64,000 bases of DNA from Hyphomicrobiales bacterium (lineage in GTDB: Bacteria > Pseudomonadota > Alphaproteobacteria > Rhizobiales > Beijerinckiaceae), in contig CAKNFJ010000001.1 of the NCBI GenBank assembly GCA_930633495.1, forward strand, positions 62,001 to 126,000. The letters are read 5' to 3'. The translations under genes were made by a program, and so were the position numbers. Numbering within the stretch: the stretch's first letter is position 1; each line of letters begins with the position of its first letter. The notes beneath the pieces are model-generated. The model saw nothing but the letters and a program-made list of their open reading frames with translations, did no database searches and was not told the DNA's origin. Of this stretch, positions 18,118 through 27,804 are shown one piece after another.

Positions 18118-19467
18118 TCAGACCAGCATCGCCATGGGCTTCTCGATATAGCCCTTGAAGGCCTGCAGCAGCTCGGCGCCGAGTGCGCCGTCGACGGCGC
18201 GGTGGTCGGTCGAGAGCGTCACCGACATCACCGTCGCCACGGCCGGCTGGCCGCCCTTGACGATGACGCGCTGCTCGCCGGCGCCGACCGCCAGGATCGT
18301 CGCATGCGGCGGGTTCACCACGGCCGCGAAGTCCTTGACGCCGAACATGCCGAGATTGGAGACCGCCGTCGTGCCGCCCTGATACTCCTCGGGCTTGAGC
18401 TTGCGGGCCTTGGCGCGCGCCGCCATGTCCTTCATCTCGTTGGAGATCTGCGACAGCGTCTTGTGGCAGGCGTCGCGGATGATCGGCGTGATCAGGCCGC
18501 CTGGGATCGACACGGCGACGCCGACATCGGCGTGCTTGTGCTTGAGCATCGCGCCGTCGGTCCAGGAGACGTTGGCGTCCGGCACCGCCTTGAGCGCCAG
18601 CGCCAGCGCCTTGATGACCATGTCGTTGACCGAGAGCTTGTAGGCCGGCTTGCCGTCCTTCTCCGGCGCTGCAGCGTTGAGCTCCGCACGCAGCTTCAGC
18701 AGCGCGTCGAGCTCGCAGTCCAGCGTGACGTAGAAATGCGGGATCGTCTGCTTGGCCTCGGTCAGGCGGCGCGCGATCGTCTTGCGCATGTTGTCGTGCG
18801 GGATCTCCTCATAAGAGCCCGGCGCGAACAGCTTCTTGACCTGCTCGTCGGATGGACCGGCAGCCAGCGGCGCGGCGGCGGGCTTCGGAGCGGACGGCGC
18901 AGCAGCGGGAGCCGCCGCAGGCGCAGCCTTGGCACCGCCGCCCTTCTTGGCCGCTTCGACGTCCTTCTCGACGATGCGGCCATGCGGGCCGGTGCCCTGG
19001 ATCGCGGACAGGTCGAGCCCTGCGTCCTTGGCGATGCGGCGCGCGAGCGGCGAAGCGAAGGGGCGGCTTCCACCGGCCTTGGCAGGAGCGGCGGCCGCCG
19101 GTGCAGCAGCTGGAGCTGCCGCAGGCGCAGGAGCCTCCACCTTCGGCGCTTCAGCCTTCGGGGCCTCGGCCTTTGCGGGCGCAGCGCTGCCGGCCGCAGG
19201 GGCGGAGATGCTCTTGGCGTCCTCGCCCTCGCCGGCGATCACGCCGATCACTTCGTTGACCGCGACATCGGCCGTGCCTTCCGGCACCACGATCCTGGCG
19301 AGGATACCCTCATCGACCGCCTCGACCTCCATCGTGGCCTTGTCGGTCTCGATCTCGGCGATGATGTCGCCGGACTTGATGGTGTCGCCTTCCTTCTTCA
19401 GCCACTTGGCGAGATTGCCCTTCTCCATCGTCGGAGAGAGCGCGGGCATCAGGATGTTCGTCGGCAT
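18118..19467 (-). CDS. pdhC: Pyruvate dehydrogenase E2, dihydrolipoyllysine acetyltransferase
   Basis: 449 residues: one N-terminal lipoyl domain (lipoyl-Lys in [12 protein letters not shown]), an Ala/Pro-rich flexible linker, a peripheral subunit-binding domain (ASPLARRIAKDAGLDL, GTGPHGRIVEKDV), a second Ala/Pro linker and the catalytic acetyltransferase domain with active-site STDHRAVDGALG. It transfers acetyl from lipoamide to CoA at the core of the complex. Its lipoyl domain is strikingly similar to that of the adjacent PdhB, suggesting domain duplication inside the operon. Confidence 0.97.
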   Translation of the reverse strand: MPTNILMPALSPTMEKGNLAKWLKKEGDTIKSGDIIAEIETDKATMEVEAVDEGILARIVVPEGTADVAVNEVIGVIAGEGEDAKSISAPAAGSAAPAKAEAPKAEAPKVEAPAPAAAPAAAPAAAAPAKAGGSRPFASPLARRIAKDAGLDLSAIQGTGPHGRIVEKDVEAAKKGGGAKAAPAAAPAAAPSAPKPAAAPLAAGPSDEQVKKLFAPGSYEEIPHDNMRKTIARRLTEAKQTIPHFYVTLDCELDALLKLRAELNAAAPEKDGKPAYKLSVNDMVIKALALALKAVPDANVSWTDGAMLKHKHADVGVAVSIPGGLITPIIRDACHKTLSQISNEMKDMAARAKARKLKPEEYQGGTTAVSNLGMFGVKDFAAVVNPPHATILAVGAGEQRVIVKGGQPAVATVMSVTLSTDHRAVDGALGAELLQAFKGYIEKPMAMLV

Positions 19468-19481
19468 CGGTCAGCCCCTTC

Positions 19482-20882
<1,401 letters not shown>

Positions 20883-20936
20883 GAACGCACCCGGATTCGT
20901 AAGACGCGGGGAAAGGACGAGACGCGAGCGCGGGCC

Positions 20937-22025
20937 TCAGCCCTGCGCCGGCTCCAGCAGGATGTCGGTGTAGAGCTCGGACGGATCGGGCTCGGGATCA
21001 TGCGTCGCGAACTCGGCAGCGTCGTTGACGATCTCGCGCACCTTGGCGTCGATCGCCTTCAGCTCCTCCTCCGCGACCTTGAATTCGCGAACGAGGCGGG
21101 CGCGCACCTGCTCGATCGGATCATGTTCCTCGCGCATGCGCTGGACTTCGTCCTTCGAGCGGTATTTCGCCGGGTCGGACATCGAATGGCCGCGATAGCG
21201 GTAGGTCTGCATTTCGAGGATGTAAGGGCCCTTGCCGGTGCGGGCATGCTCGATGGCGCGCGAGGCCGCCTCGCGGACGGCCCGGACGTCCATGCCGTCC
21301 ACCTGCTCGCCCGGAATGCCGAAGGAGACGCCGCGGCGGGAGAAATCCGTCTGGGCCGAGGCGCGACTGACGGCCGTTCCCATCGCATAGCGGTTGTTCT
21401 CGATGACGAACACGACCGGCAGCTTCCAGAGCTGGGCCATGTTGAAGCTCTCGTAGACCTGGCCCTGATTTGCCGCGCCGTCACCGAAATAGGTCAGCGA
21501 GACGGTGTTGTCGCCGCGATACCAGTCGGCGAAGGCGAGCCCGGTGCCGAGCGATACCTGCCCGCCGACGATGCCGTGGCCGCCGTAGAAATTCTTCTCG
21601 CGCGAGAACATGTGCATCGAGCCGCCCTTGCCGCGCGAATAGCCGCCGCGCCGGCCGGTCAGCTCCGCCATCACGCCGCGCGATTCCATGCCGCAGGCCA
21701 GCATATGGCCGTGGTCGCGATAGCCGGTGATGACCTGGTCACCGTCCTTCGAGGCCATCTGCATGCCGATGACGACGGCTTCCTGGCCGATATAGAGGTG
21801 GCAGAAGCCGCCGATCAGGCCCATGCCGTACATCTGGCCGGCCTTCTCCTCGAAGCGCCGGATCAGCAGCATCTCGCGATAGGCGTGGAGATCTTCTTCC
21901 TTGGTGAAGGTCGGGGCGTTGCTGAGAGAGGCCGAGGCCTTCGCCGCTCCTTCCCTGGAACCTCGCGCCTTGGCGGCAGCTTTCGGTTGAGCGGGAGCTT
22001 TCGACTTACGCGCAGCAACAGCCAT
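20937..22025 (-). CDS. pdhA: Pyruvate dehydrogenase E1 alpha
   Basis: 362 residues of the E1-alpha family, with the ThDP-binding motif spanning GDGAANQGQVYESFNMA to PVVFVIENN, and the phosphorylation-loop-like region RYRGHSMSDPAKYR. A basic Ala/Lys-rich N-terminal tail of about 35 residues precedes the conserved core. Translation is taken from the ATG at 22025, preceded by GGAGGA; the open frame continues upstream but looks non-coding. It is the first gene of the pdhA-pdhB-pdhC-lpdA operon. Confidence 0.96.
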   Translation of the reverse strand: MAVAARKSKAPAQPKAAAKARGSREGAAKASASLSNAPTFTKEEDLHAYREMLLIRRFEEKAGQMYGMGLIGGFCHLYIGQEAVVIGMQMASKDGDQVITGYRDHGHMLACGMESRGVMAELTGRRGGYSRGKGGSMHMFSREKNFYGGHGIVGGQVSLGTGLAFADWYRGDNTVSLTYFGDGAANQGQVYESFNMAQLWKLPVVFVIENNRYAMGTAVSRASAQTDFSRRGVSFGIPGEQVDGMDVRAVREAASRAIEHARTGKGPYILEMQTYRYRGHSMSDPAKYRSKDEVQRMREEHDPIEQVRARLVREFKVAEEELKAIDAKVREIVNDAAEFATHDPEPDPSELYTDILLEPAQG

Positions 22026-22197
22026 CAGGCGGTCCTCCAAGGGTCTTTCGACTTTTGTAGAGGATCGCAAAAACCTTGGCGAGCACGCTATCTCGCATTG
22101 CAGCATGATCTAACTCGTTGAAAATACGAGCAAGTCAATGCGTAACCGGATTTCAGTTAATCGATACGTTCGGGACTATATGCCGCACGGTCAGAAG

Positions 22198-22509
22198 TCA
22201 GCGACCCATGATGACGACGTCATTCTTGTGGGTGCGGCCAAGAATGCTGCGCGCGTTCTCTTCCAAGAGGTCGCGATCGACGGCCTCGCTGCGAACCAGT
22301 GCCAGGCGATGCTCCCAGGATTTGCGCTCGGCGACAAGCCCGGCGAGCTCCGCCTCCATGTCCCGCAGCGATTCCCGAACCGCGCCGCGCGCCTCGAGCC
22401 CGCGCGCGCCATGCTGGGCGTGGAACATGAAATAAGCCACCGCCGCTCCCGAGACGAGATAGAGCGCCAGCGTCACAAAGATCGAGCGGAGGCCACGGCG
22501 AATAACCAT
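22198..22509 (-). CDS. ftsB: Septum formation initiator, FtsB/DivIC family
   Basis: 103 residues with an N-terminal transmembrane helix (residues about 10-30, SIFVTLALYLVSGAAVAYF) and an extended heptad-type helix in the periplasmic part (LRDMEAELAGLVAERKSWEHRL). The family forms the FtsB-FtsL-FtsQ divisome subcomplex. It lies upstream of pdhA on the same strand, the position found in many alphaproteobacteria. A 172-bp gap before pdhA contains a weak 5-bp inverted repeat (CTCGT/ACGAG, 22114-22130) and probably the pdh promoter. Confidence 0.88.
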   Translation of the reverse strand: MVIRRGLRSIFVTLALYLVSGAAVAYFMFHAQHGARGLEARGAVRESLRDMEAELAGLVAERKSWEHRLALVRSEAVDRDLLEENARSILGRTHKNDVVIMGR

Positions 22510-22572
22510 GGCGCCACGCTAGAGCGGCTTGGTTTCCGGCTGGTTAACGAAACGTGCTGGGCTGGGTCGTGG

Positions 22573-22644
22573 TGAGCGGGGTGGGGATCGAACCCACGAC
22601 CACATGATTAAAAGTCACGTGCTCTACCACTGAGCTACCCGCCC
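22573..22644 (-). tRNA. tRNA-Lys(UUU)
   Basis: Read on the minus strand, the acceptor stem GGGCGGG pairs with CCCGCTC (one G-U), followed by the D-arm TAGCTCAGTGGTAGAGC, the anticodon loop CTTTTAA giving anticodon UUU, and the T-arm GTGGG-TTCGATC-CCCAC. The discriminator is A, and the 3' CCA is not encoded. It stands alone between ftsB and an ABC binding-protein gene. No integrase gene or duplicated 3' end is seen nearby. Confidence 0.96.
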
Positions 22645-22657
22645 TCACCGTGGCGCT

Positions 22658-22686
22658 CACATACGGAGCCGGGTCGTCCGGGTCAA
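22658..22686 (-). promoter_or_regulatory. Sigma-70-type promoter of tRNA-Lys
   Basis: On the minus strand, TTGACC (22686 to 22681) and TATGTG (22663 to 22658) are separated by exactly 17 bases. The -10 ends 13 bases before the tRNA 5' end. This is the best-looking housekeeping promoter in the window. Confidence 0.65.
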
Positions 22687-22881
22687 CTCGTTCGATGAAG
22701 AAGTCACCAGCTGAAGCGTGGCCGGCTATCGGCACGGTGGCGTTTGCCGGCTTTCTTGCGGCATTGCAGCATCGGAAGCGCTGGACGGCCGAAGCCGCGC
22801 ATGCATTCTGAAGGCCCCATAAGAATACACGGCGATTCAACGCCCCCCGGGGACCTCAGCTCATATTTGGGAGAATATGGA

Positions 22882-24669
22882 ATGGACGAGCAGCAAATCC
22901 GCGGTCTTGTCGCGGATGTGAAGGAAGGCACGTTGTCGCGACGCGCCTTCATCCAGAGAATGGCGGCGGTGGGTATCGTCGCGCCGATCGCGAGCCAGAT
23001 CCTGGCATGGAACGACGTCGCGATGGCGAACGCCGCGCTGCCCTACAAGCCGACCAAGGCCGGTGGCGGCGGACCGCTGAAAATCCTGCTCTGGCAGGCC
23101 CCGACCCTGCTCAACCCACATTTCGCCTCGGGCACCAAGGACCAGATCGCCTCGCGCATCTTCTTCGAGCCGCTCGCCGGCTGGGACAAGGAAGGCAATC
23201 TCTTCCCGCAGCTCGCCGCCGAGATTCCGAGCAAGGCGAATGGCGGTCTTTCCGCCGACGGAAAGGAAGTCATCTGGAAGCTGAAACCGGGCGTGAAATG
23301 GCATGACGGCAAGCCGTTCACCGCCGACGACGTCGTCTTCACCTGGGAATATGCCGCCGATCCGGCGACCGCCGCCTACACCACCGGCTCCTACACCAAC
23401 ATCAAAGTCGAGAAGATCGACCCGCATACGGTCAAGGTGATCTTCAAGGACCCGACGCCGTTCTGGGCCGATCCCTTCGTCGGTGTCGCCGGCATGATCA
23501 TCCCGAAGCACCATTTCGGCGAGTACAAAGGCGCCAAGTCGCGCGAGGCGCCGGCGAACCTCAAGCCCGTCGGCACCGGCGCCTACAAATTCGTCGAGTT
23601 CAAGCCGGGCGACATCCTGACCGGCACCCGCAACGAGGATTACCACGTCAAGAACCAGCCGCATTTCGATACGCTCGAAGTCAAGGGCGGCGGCGACGCG
23701 GTTTCGGCCGCGCGCGCCGTGCTCCAGACCGGCGAATACGACTATGCCTGGAACATGCAGGTCGAGGACGAAGTCCTCAAGCGCATGGAGACCGGCGGTC
23801 GCGGCAAGGTGGTGGCGGTTCCCGGCGGCGACGTCGAGTTCATCATCTTGAACACGACTGATCCGTGGACCGAGGTCGACGGCGAACGTTCCAGCGTCAA
23901 GACCAAGCACCCGACGCTGTCCGACCCAGCCGTTCGTCAGGCGATCAACCTGCTGATCGACCGCGACTCGGTCCAGAAGTTCATCTATGGCCGCGGCGGC
24001 ACCGCGACGGCGAGCTTCGTCAACGAGCCCAAGCAGTTCAAGTCGACCAAGCTCAAATACGAGTTCAACATCGACAAGGCGAACAAGATCCTCGACGACG
24101 CCGGCTGGAAGAAGGGTGCCGACGGCATCCGCGAGAAGGACGGCAAGAAGCTCAAATACGTCTTCCAGACCTCGATCAACGCCCCGCGCCAGAAGACCCA
24201 GGCGATCATCAAGCAGGCCTGCCAGCGCGCCGGCATCGACCTCGAACTCAAGTCGGTGACGGCATCGGTCTATTTCTCCTCCGACGTCGCCAATCCGGAC
24301 ACCTACACCAAGCTGTATTGCGACATGGAGATGTACACCACGACGCAGCCGCAACCTGATCCGGAGCGCTTCCTCAACCAGCTCGTCTCCTGGGAGATCG
24401 CCAACAAGGAGAACAAGTGGCTGGGCCGCAACGTCTCGCGCTACTCGGACCCCGAGGCCGACAAGGCCTACAAGGCCGCGCAGAAGGAGTTCGACCCGGC
24501 CAAGCGCGCCGCGCTGCTGATCAAGGTCAACGAGATCTTCTGCGAGGCCAATATCCTGCTGCCGGTCCTGTCCCGCACGGTCGTCGGCGCCTCCGCCAAC
24601 AACCTTGAGGCCGACATCTCCGGCTGGGAGGTCACGACCTGGAACCTCGCGGCCTGGTATCGCACCTGA
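22882..24669 (+). CDS. Oligopeptide/nickel-type ABC transporter substrate-binding protein (SBP family 5), Tat-exported
   Basis: 595 residues. The N-terminus has a twin-arginine signal (LSRRAFIQRMAAVGIVAPIASQ, motif at residues about 21-25) and then an SBP_bac_5 fold: KILLWQAPTLLNPH, FFEPLAGWDKEGNLFPQLAAE, VIWKLKPGVKWHDGKPFTADDVVFTWEY and DPAVRQAINLLIDRD are family landmarks. GGGAGA lies about 7 bases before the chosen ATG; the frame is open 46 codons upstream but looks non-coding. No permease or ATPase genes adjoin it, so it is an orphan receptor here. The ligand is unknown: a peptide, opine or other compound is possible. Confidence 0.9.
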   Translation: MDEQQIRGLVADVKEGTLSRRAFIQRMAAVGIVAPIASQILAWNDVAMANAALPYKPTKAGGGGPLKILLWQAPTLLNPHFASGTKDQIASRIFFEPLAGWDKEGNLFPQLAAEIPSKANGGLSADGKEVIWKLKPGVKWHDGKPFTADDVVFTWEYAADPATAAYTTGSYTNIKVEKIDPHTVKVIFKDPTPFWADPFVGVAGMIIPKHHFGEYKGAKSREAPANLKPVGTGAYKFVEFKPGDILTGTRNEDYHVKNQPHFDTLEVKGGGDAVSAARAVLQTGEYDYAWNMQVEDEVLKRMETGGRGKVVAVPGGDVEFIILNTTDPWTEVDGERSSVKTKHPTLSDPAVRQAINLLIDRDSVQKFIYGRGGTATASFVNEPKQFKSTKLKYEFNIDKANKILDDAGWKKGADGIREKDGKKLKYVFQTSINAPRQKTQAIIKQACQRAGIDLELKSVTASVYFSSDVANPDTYTKLYCDMEMYTTTQPQPDPERFLNQLVSWEIANKENKWLGRNVSRYSDPEADKAYKAAQKEFDPAKRAALLIKVNEIFCEANILLPVLSRTVVGASANNLEADISGWEVTTWNLAAWYRT

Positions 24670-24688
24670 CCGAATGGTCTTCCAAGAA

Positions 24689-24714
24689 AGGGCCGGCCCA
24701 TACGGGCCGGCCCT
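24689..24714 (+). terminator. Strong hairpin terminator after the SBP gene
   Basis: A perfect 11-bp stem, AGGGCCGGCCC (24689-24699) with GGGCCGGCCCT (24704-24714), around the loop ATAC, 20 bp past the stop codon. A short T-run (ATTTTC) follows about 10 bases later. Confidence 0.75.
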
Positions 24715-24716
24715 CC

Positions 24717-24841
24717 AGAGCATTTTCGAGCGAGATGGATACCGGTTCGCGTGAAGAACCGAAGGTCCGCGTCAGCGAACATGCGATAAAACAGTGTCTT
24801 GAAGAAGTTCTGCAATTCGGAGAATCGCCGAACTGCTCTAA
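24717..24841. repeat. Family C-type degenerate repeat
   Basis: Starts AGAGCATTTTCGAGCG and ends TGCTCTAA at the GntR stop, with CCGGTTCGCGTGAAGAACCG inside. This is the pattern of the dispersed AGAGCATTTT repeat class common in Hyphomicrobiales. It fills the 168-bp gap between the SBP and GntR genes. Confidence 0.55.
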
Positions 24842-25542
24842 TCCAGCAGGCCCCGTTCCAGGGCGGTGCCGATGCACCCAAGGATGTGGCCGCGCAACAG
24901 CCGCTGCCCCTCGCCTGCATCGCGACGCAGGGCGCTGTCGAGCAGCGCACGGTGCTCGCCGATCGAGGTCGGCCCCCAGAAGATGAAGAACACCATCTGA
25001 TAGCGCAGATAGCGCTCATAGATGCCGGCATGGAGATCGAGCAGCGCCTTCGAGCCGCAGGCCGAGACCAGCGCCTGGTGGAACTCGAAATCGTAGCGCT
25101 TCCACTGCTGCGTGACGGAGTCGTTGCCGGCCAGCAGGCGCGCTTCCATGCGGGCGAGCTTGTGATGGGCGGCGACGACGCGCCCTTCCCATTCCATGTC
25201 ACCCGCGGCGAAAGACTGCTCCAGCGCGTGGCTCTCGATCAGCAGACGCAGATCGGCAAGCTCCTGCAGTTCCGTGGCCGTACAAGGTGCGACCTGAAAA
25301 CCGCGCTGTCCTTCCGCCACCACCAGCCCTTCCGGCGAGAGGCGGCTGAAGATCTCGCGCAGGGTGCTGATGCCGACGCCGTAGACCGGCCGCAACTTGT
25401 CCAGCGTCAGCCGCTGGCCCGGCTGCAGGCGGCCGAACACGATGTCTTGCCGAATCCGCTCATAGGCCTGCTCTCCCGTCGATAGCGCGGCAACCTCGTC
25501 GCCACCGATCTCAGGCGCTGAATCCGCCATGCCGCCCCTCAT
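24838..25542 (-). CDS. GntR-family transcriptional regulator (FadR/FCD type)
   Basis: About 234 residues with an N-terminal winged HTH (AYERIRQDIVFGRLQPGQRL, then ISTLREIFSRLSPEGLV) and a C-terminal all-helical FCD ligand domain (LADLRLLIESHALEQSFA, YDFEFHQALVSACG). FCD regulators usually sense small carboxylic acids and repress catabolic genes. The start at 25542 is chosen because AAGGAG lies 5 bases upstream. It is divergent from aroQ copy 1 with a 180-bp intergenic region, so it may control that gene and, by context, quinate/shikimate catabolism. Confidence 0.9.
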   Translation of the reverse strand: MRGGMADSAPEIGGDEVAALSTGEQAYERIRQDIVFGRLQPGQRLTLDKLRPVYGVGISTLREIFSRLSPEGLVVAEGQRGFQVAPCTATELQELADLRLLIESHALEQSFAAGDMEWEGRVVAAHHKLARMEARLLAGNDSVTQQWKRYDFEFHQALVSACGSKALLDLHAGIYERYLRYQMVFFIFWGPTSIGEHRALLDSALRRDAGEGQRLLRGHILGCIGTALERGLLD

Positions 25543-25616
25543 TCTTGCTCCTTGCAGACTAGGCTGCCCCGCCGGCCGCGTCACTGCCAAAAACGGATCT
25601 CTTATAAATTAGCAGA

Positions 25617-25633
25617 TGATGTTAAAATTATCA
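25617..25633. promoter_or_regulatory. Candidate operator between the GntR gene and aroQ copy 1
   Basis: TGAT-N9-ATCA at 25617-25633 lies in an AT-rich patch (GTTAAAATT) that stands out in the GC-rich divergent intergenic region. It could be the GntR site or part of a promoter. The arms are only 4 bp, so support is weak. Confidence 0.3.
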
Positions 25634-25722
25634 GTTGATCCGATGTCGGCCGGCGATAAGATCGCCGCATAATCAGCCGACGGAGCCATGGACTCCGCTG
25701 CGAACGATCTTGGGAGGTCATC

Positions 25723-26190
25723 ATGTCGGCGGGCGAGAAGCCGGCGGCCGGGCGCGGCTGCATCTACATCCTGAACGGACCGAACCTGAACCTGCTCGGG
25801 CAGCGCGAGCCGGCAATCTACGGCAGCACGACGCTGGCCGAGATCGGCGAGCGTTGCGCCAGGAAGGCGAGCACGCTCGGCTTCACGGTCGATTTCCGTC
25901 AGACGAATTTCGAAGGCGAACTGGTCGAAAGCGTGCACCAGGCACGGCAGGAGGCTTGCGGCATCATCATCAACCCGGCCGGCTACAGCTTCACCTCGGT
26001 CGCGCTGCTCGACGCACTCAAGATGTTCGAGCGCCCCAAGATCGAGCTGCACATCTCCAACGTCCATGCGCGCGAGAGCATCTATCACAACTCGCTGGTC
26101 TCGCGGACCGCGACCGGGATCATCATCGGGCTCGGCGCCGCCGGCTACGAGCTTGCCATCCAGGCGATGGCCGGGCTGGTGGAGACCTGA
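25723..26190 (+). CDS. aroQ: Type II 3-dehydroquinate dehydratase, copy 1
   Basis: 155 residues with the dodecameric type II dehydroquinase signatures: [19 protein letters not shown] (active-site Asn and lid Tyr), [28 protein letters not shown] (active-site His) and the Arg in SRTATG. It interconverts 3-dehydroquinate and 3-dehydroshikimate. GGGAGG precedes the ATG. It stands alone between divergent gntR and convergent tetR; a second, separate aroQ lies 4 kb away in the transporter/catabolic operon. The location suggests a catabolic rather than biosynthetic role. Confidence 0.95.
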   Translation: MSAGEKPAAGRGCIYILNGPNLNLLGQREPAIYGSTTLAEIGERCARKASTLGFTVDFRQTNFEGELVESVHQARQEACGIIINPAGYSFTSVALLDALKMFERPKIELHISNVHARESIYHNSLVSRTATGIIIGLGAAGYELAIQAMAGLVET

Positions 26191-26240
26191 CGATGGCCAC
26201 CGTCGCCGCAAACCGGATGATCGGTGGGCAGCGGCGGCTT

Positions 26241-26906
26241 TCAGCGACGCATCATGCGCAGGACGGTGTCGATGGCTGCCGCCCGGCGGCGGGCCAGCGC
26301 CTCGGGCGCGCCCATGTCGTGGCCGAAGACCTGCTGGATGCTGGCCCGGTTCGAGACATTGTAGAACGCCAGCGCGCTGATGGTCAGATGGATGTCGATC
26401 GGCTCGATGCCCGCCCGGAAAATCCCGGCCGAGACGCCCCGCTCGTAAGCCTCGCGGATCACGTCGATCACCGAGAGGTTCAGCGCGGAAATCCGATCGG
26501 AGGTCGCGAGATGCCGGCCGTGATGGATGTTCTCGATCATCACCATCCGCACGAAATCCGGGTTCTCGGCATGATAGTCGAAGGTGAATCCGGTCAGCAG
26601 GGCGATCGCCTCCTCCGGCTCCAGGCTGGCGAGATCGAGCCCTCGCTCGAAGCTGCGGATGCGCTCGTACATCTCCTCGAGGACGGCGCGGTAGAGCCCC
26701 TCCTTGTCCCCGAAATAGTAGTAGATCATCCGCTTGCTGGTGGCGGTCCGGGACGCGATCTCGTCGACGCGCGCGCCGCTCAGGCCGTTCTCGACGAACT
26801 CCAGCCGCGCGGCCTCGAGGATGTTCCGGCGCACGCCTTCCGGATCCTGGGTCCAGGACGCCGGCTTCCGGCTCGTTCCCTGTGGTTTGATCGCTGCCTT
26901 GCTCAT
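26241..26906 (-). CDS. TetR-family transcriptional regulator
   Basis: 221 residues with an N-terminal TetR HTH (RRNILEAARLEFVENGLSGARVDEIASR, then TSKRMIYYYFGDKEGLYRAVL) and a C-terminal helical ligand domain with LEPEEAIALLTGFTFDY. The recognition-helix region KRMIYYYF resembles the RutR-like group. It is divergent from the ABC transporter/catabolic operon with a 222-bp intergenic space holding a perfect 17-bp palindrome, so it is the obvious local regulator of that operon and of itself. Confidence 0.92.
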   Translation of the reverse strand: MSKAAIKPQGTSRKPASWTQDPEGVRRNILEAARLEFVENGLSGARVDEIASRTATSKRMIYYYFGDKEGLYRAVLEEMYERIRSFERGLDLASLEPEEAIALLTGFTFDYHAENPDFVRMVMIENIHHGRHLATSDRISALNLSVIDVIREAYERGVSAGIFRAGIEPIDIHLTISALAFYNVSNRASIQQVFGHDMGAPEALARRRAAAIDTVLRMMRR

Positions 26907-26989
26907 GTTCGATCCGGTGCCTCGCGGTCCCGCCGAAGATCGGCGGCGCTCAAATGGACGGCACGGTTAATTTCGCTTGACCAAATGAA

Positions 26990-27006
26990 CTAATTGGTAC
27001 AATTAG
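26990..27006. promoter_or_regulatory. Probable TetR operator (17-bp perfect palindrome)
   Basis: CTAATTG (26990-26996) and CAATTAG (27000-27006) are perfect 7-bp arms around GTA. An overlapping ACCAA-N9-TTGGT dyad covers 26980-26998. The site lies 84 bp before the tetR start and about 123 bp before the first permease start, a typical position for a TetR site controlling both directions. Confidence 0.65.
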
Positions 27007-27128
27007 CACAAGATCGGCCCCACGCAAGCTGCGTGAGCCCACTCACAAGACCCTCGTCAGAAGGGCTGCGAAGACAGACGGGACCCGGATCGACCCGCTC
27101 CAGAAGGTCGGCCGCTTTGGGAAGCGCC

Positions 27129-27797
27129 ATGAATTACAAGCTCGATTTCACACCTGTGATCGAGGGGATGCCCGATCTGCTGATGGGCTGCCTCGGCACC
27201 TTCCTGCTGGCGATCTGCGGCATGGCGCTGGCGATCGTCATCGGCATCGGCGGCGTGGTGCTGCGGGATTCCCGCTTCGCCCCGGTCCGCTTCCTGGTGC
27301 GGGCCTTCGTCGAGGTGATCCGCAACACGCCCTTCCTGGTGCAGATCTTCTTCATCTATTTCGCCCTGCCGCTGACCGGCCTCAGGCTCGATCCGACGCC
27401 GACCGCGATCATCGCGCTCGGCATCAATGGCGGCGCCTATGCGATCGAGATCATCCGCGGCGGCGTGCAGTCGATCGGCAAGGGCCAGATCGAGGCCGGG
27501 CTGGCCCTTGGGCTGCACCGGGCGCAGGTCTTCCGGCTGATCGTATTGAAGCCGGCGCTGCGGGCGATCTTCCCGTCTTTGACCAGCCAGTTCGTGCTGC
27601 TGACGCTGACCACCTCGGTCGCCTCGGCGATCTCGGCCTATGAGCTGACCTCGGTGGCGCAGCGGATCGAGTCCGACAGTTTCCGCTCCTTCGAGGTCTA
27701 CGGCACGATCACGCTGTTCTACCTCGTGATCTCCGGGGTGATGATGCGCTTCTTCTCGGCGATCTCGGCCCGCTACTTCAGCTATCCGGTGAAGTGA
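27129..27797 (+). CDS. Amino-acid-type (PAAT) ABC transporter permease, subunit 1
   Basis: 222 residues of the HisM/GlnP inner-membrane permease family, with hydrophobic helices from about residue 15 and the EAA-type cytoplasmic loop IEAGLALGLHRAQVFRLIVLKPALR that docks on the ATPase. The conserved FVEVIRNTPFLVQIFFIYF segment is a strong family marker. The ATG at 27129 is chosen; the open frame extends 45 codons upstream into the operator region. It is the first gene of a ten-gene co-directional block (permease, permease, SBP, ATPase, aroQ, Gfo/Idh, SDH-like, quiC, pcaH, pcaG). Confidence 0.92.
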   Translation: MNYKLDFTPVIEGMPDLLMGCLGTFLLAICGMALAIVIGIGGVVLRDSRFAPVRFLVRAFVEVIRNTPFLVQIFFIYFALPLTGLRLDPTPTAIIALGINGGAYAIEIIRGGVQSIGKGQIEAGLALGLHRAQVFRLIVLKPALRAIFPSLTSQFVLLTLTTSVASAISAYELTSVAQRIESDSFRSFEVYGTITLFYLVISGVMMRFFSAISARYFSYPVK

Positions 27798-27804
27798 GGG
27801 CATC

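Noticed and set aside
22573..22644. tRNA-Lys as an integration site for a mobile island covering the catabolic genes
   Set aside because: No integrase gene, no duplicated tRNA 3' end and no composition break were seen; the SBP and terminator lie between it and the island.
22731..22746. Possible sigma-54 promoter (GGCACG ... TTTGC) upstream of the SBP gene
   Set aside because: The spacing between GG and GC is 13 instead of the required 10 bases.
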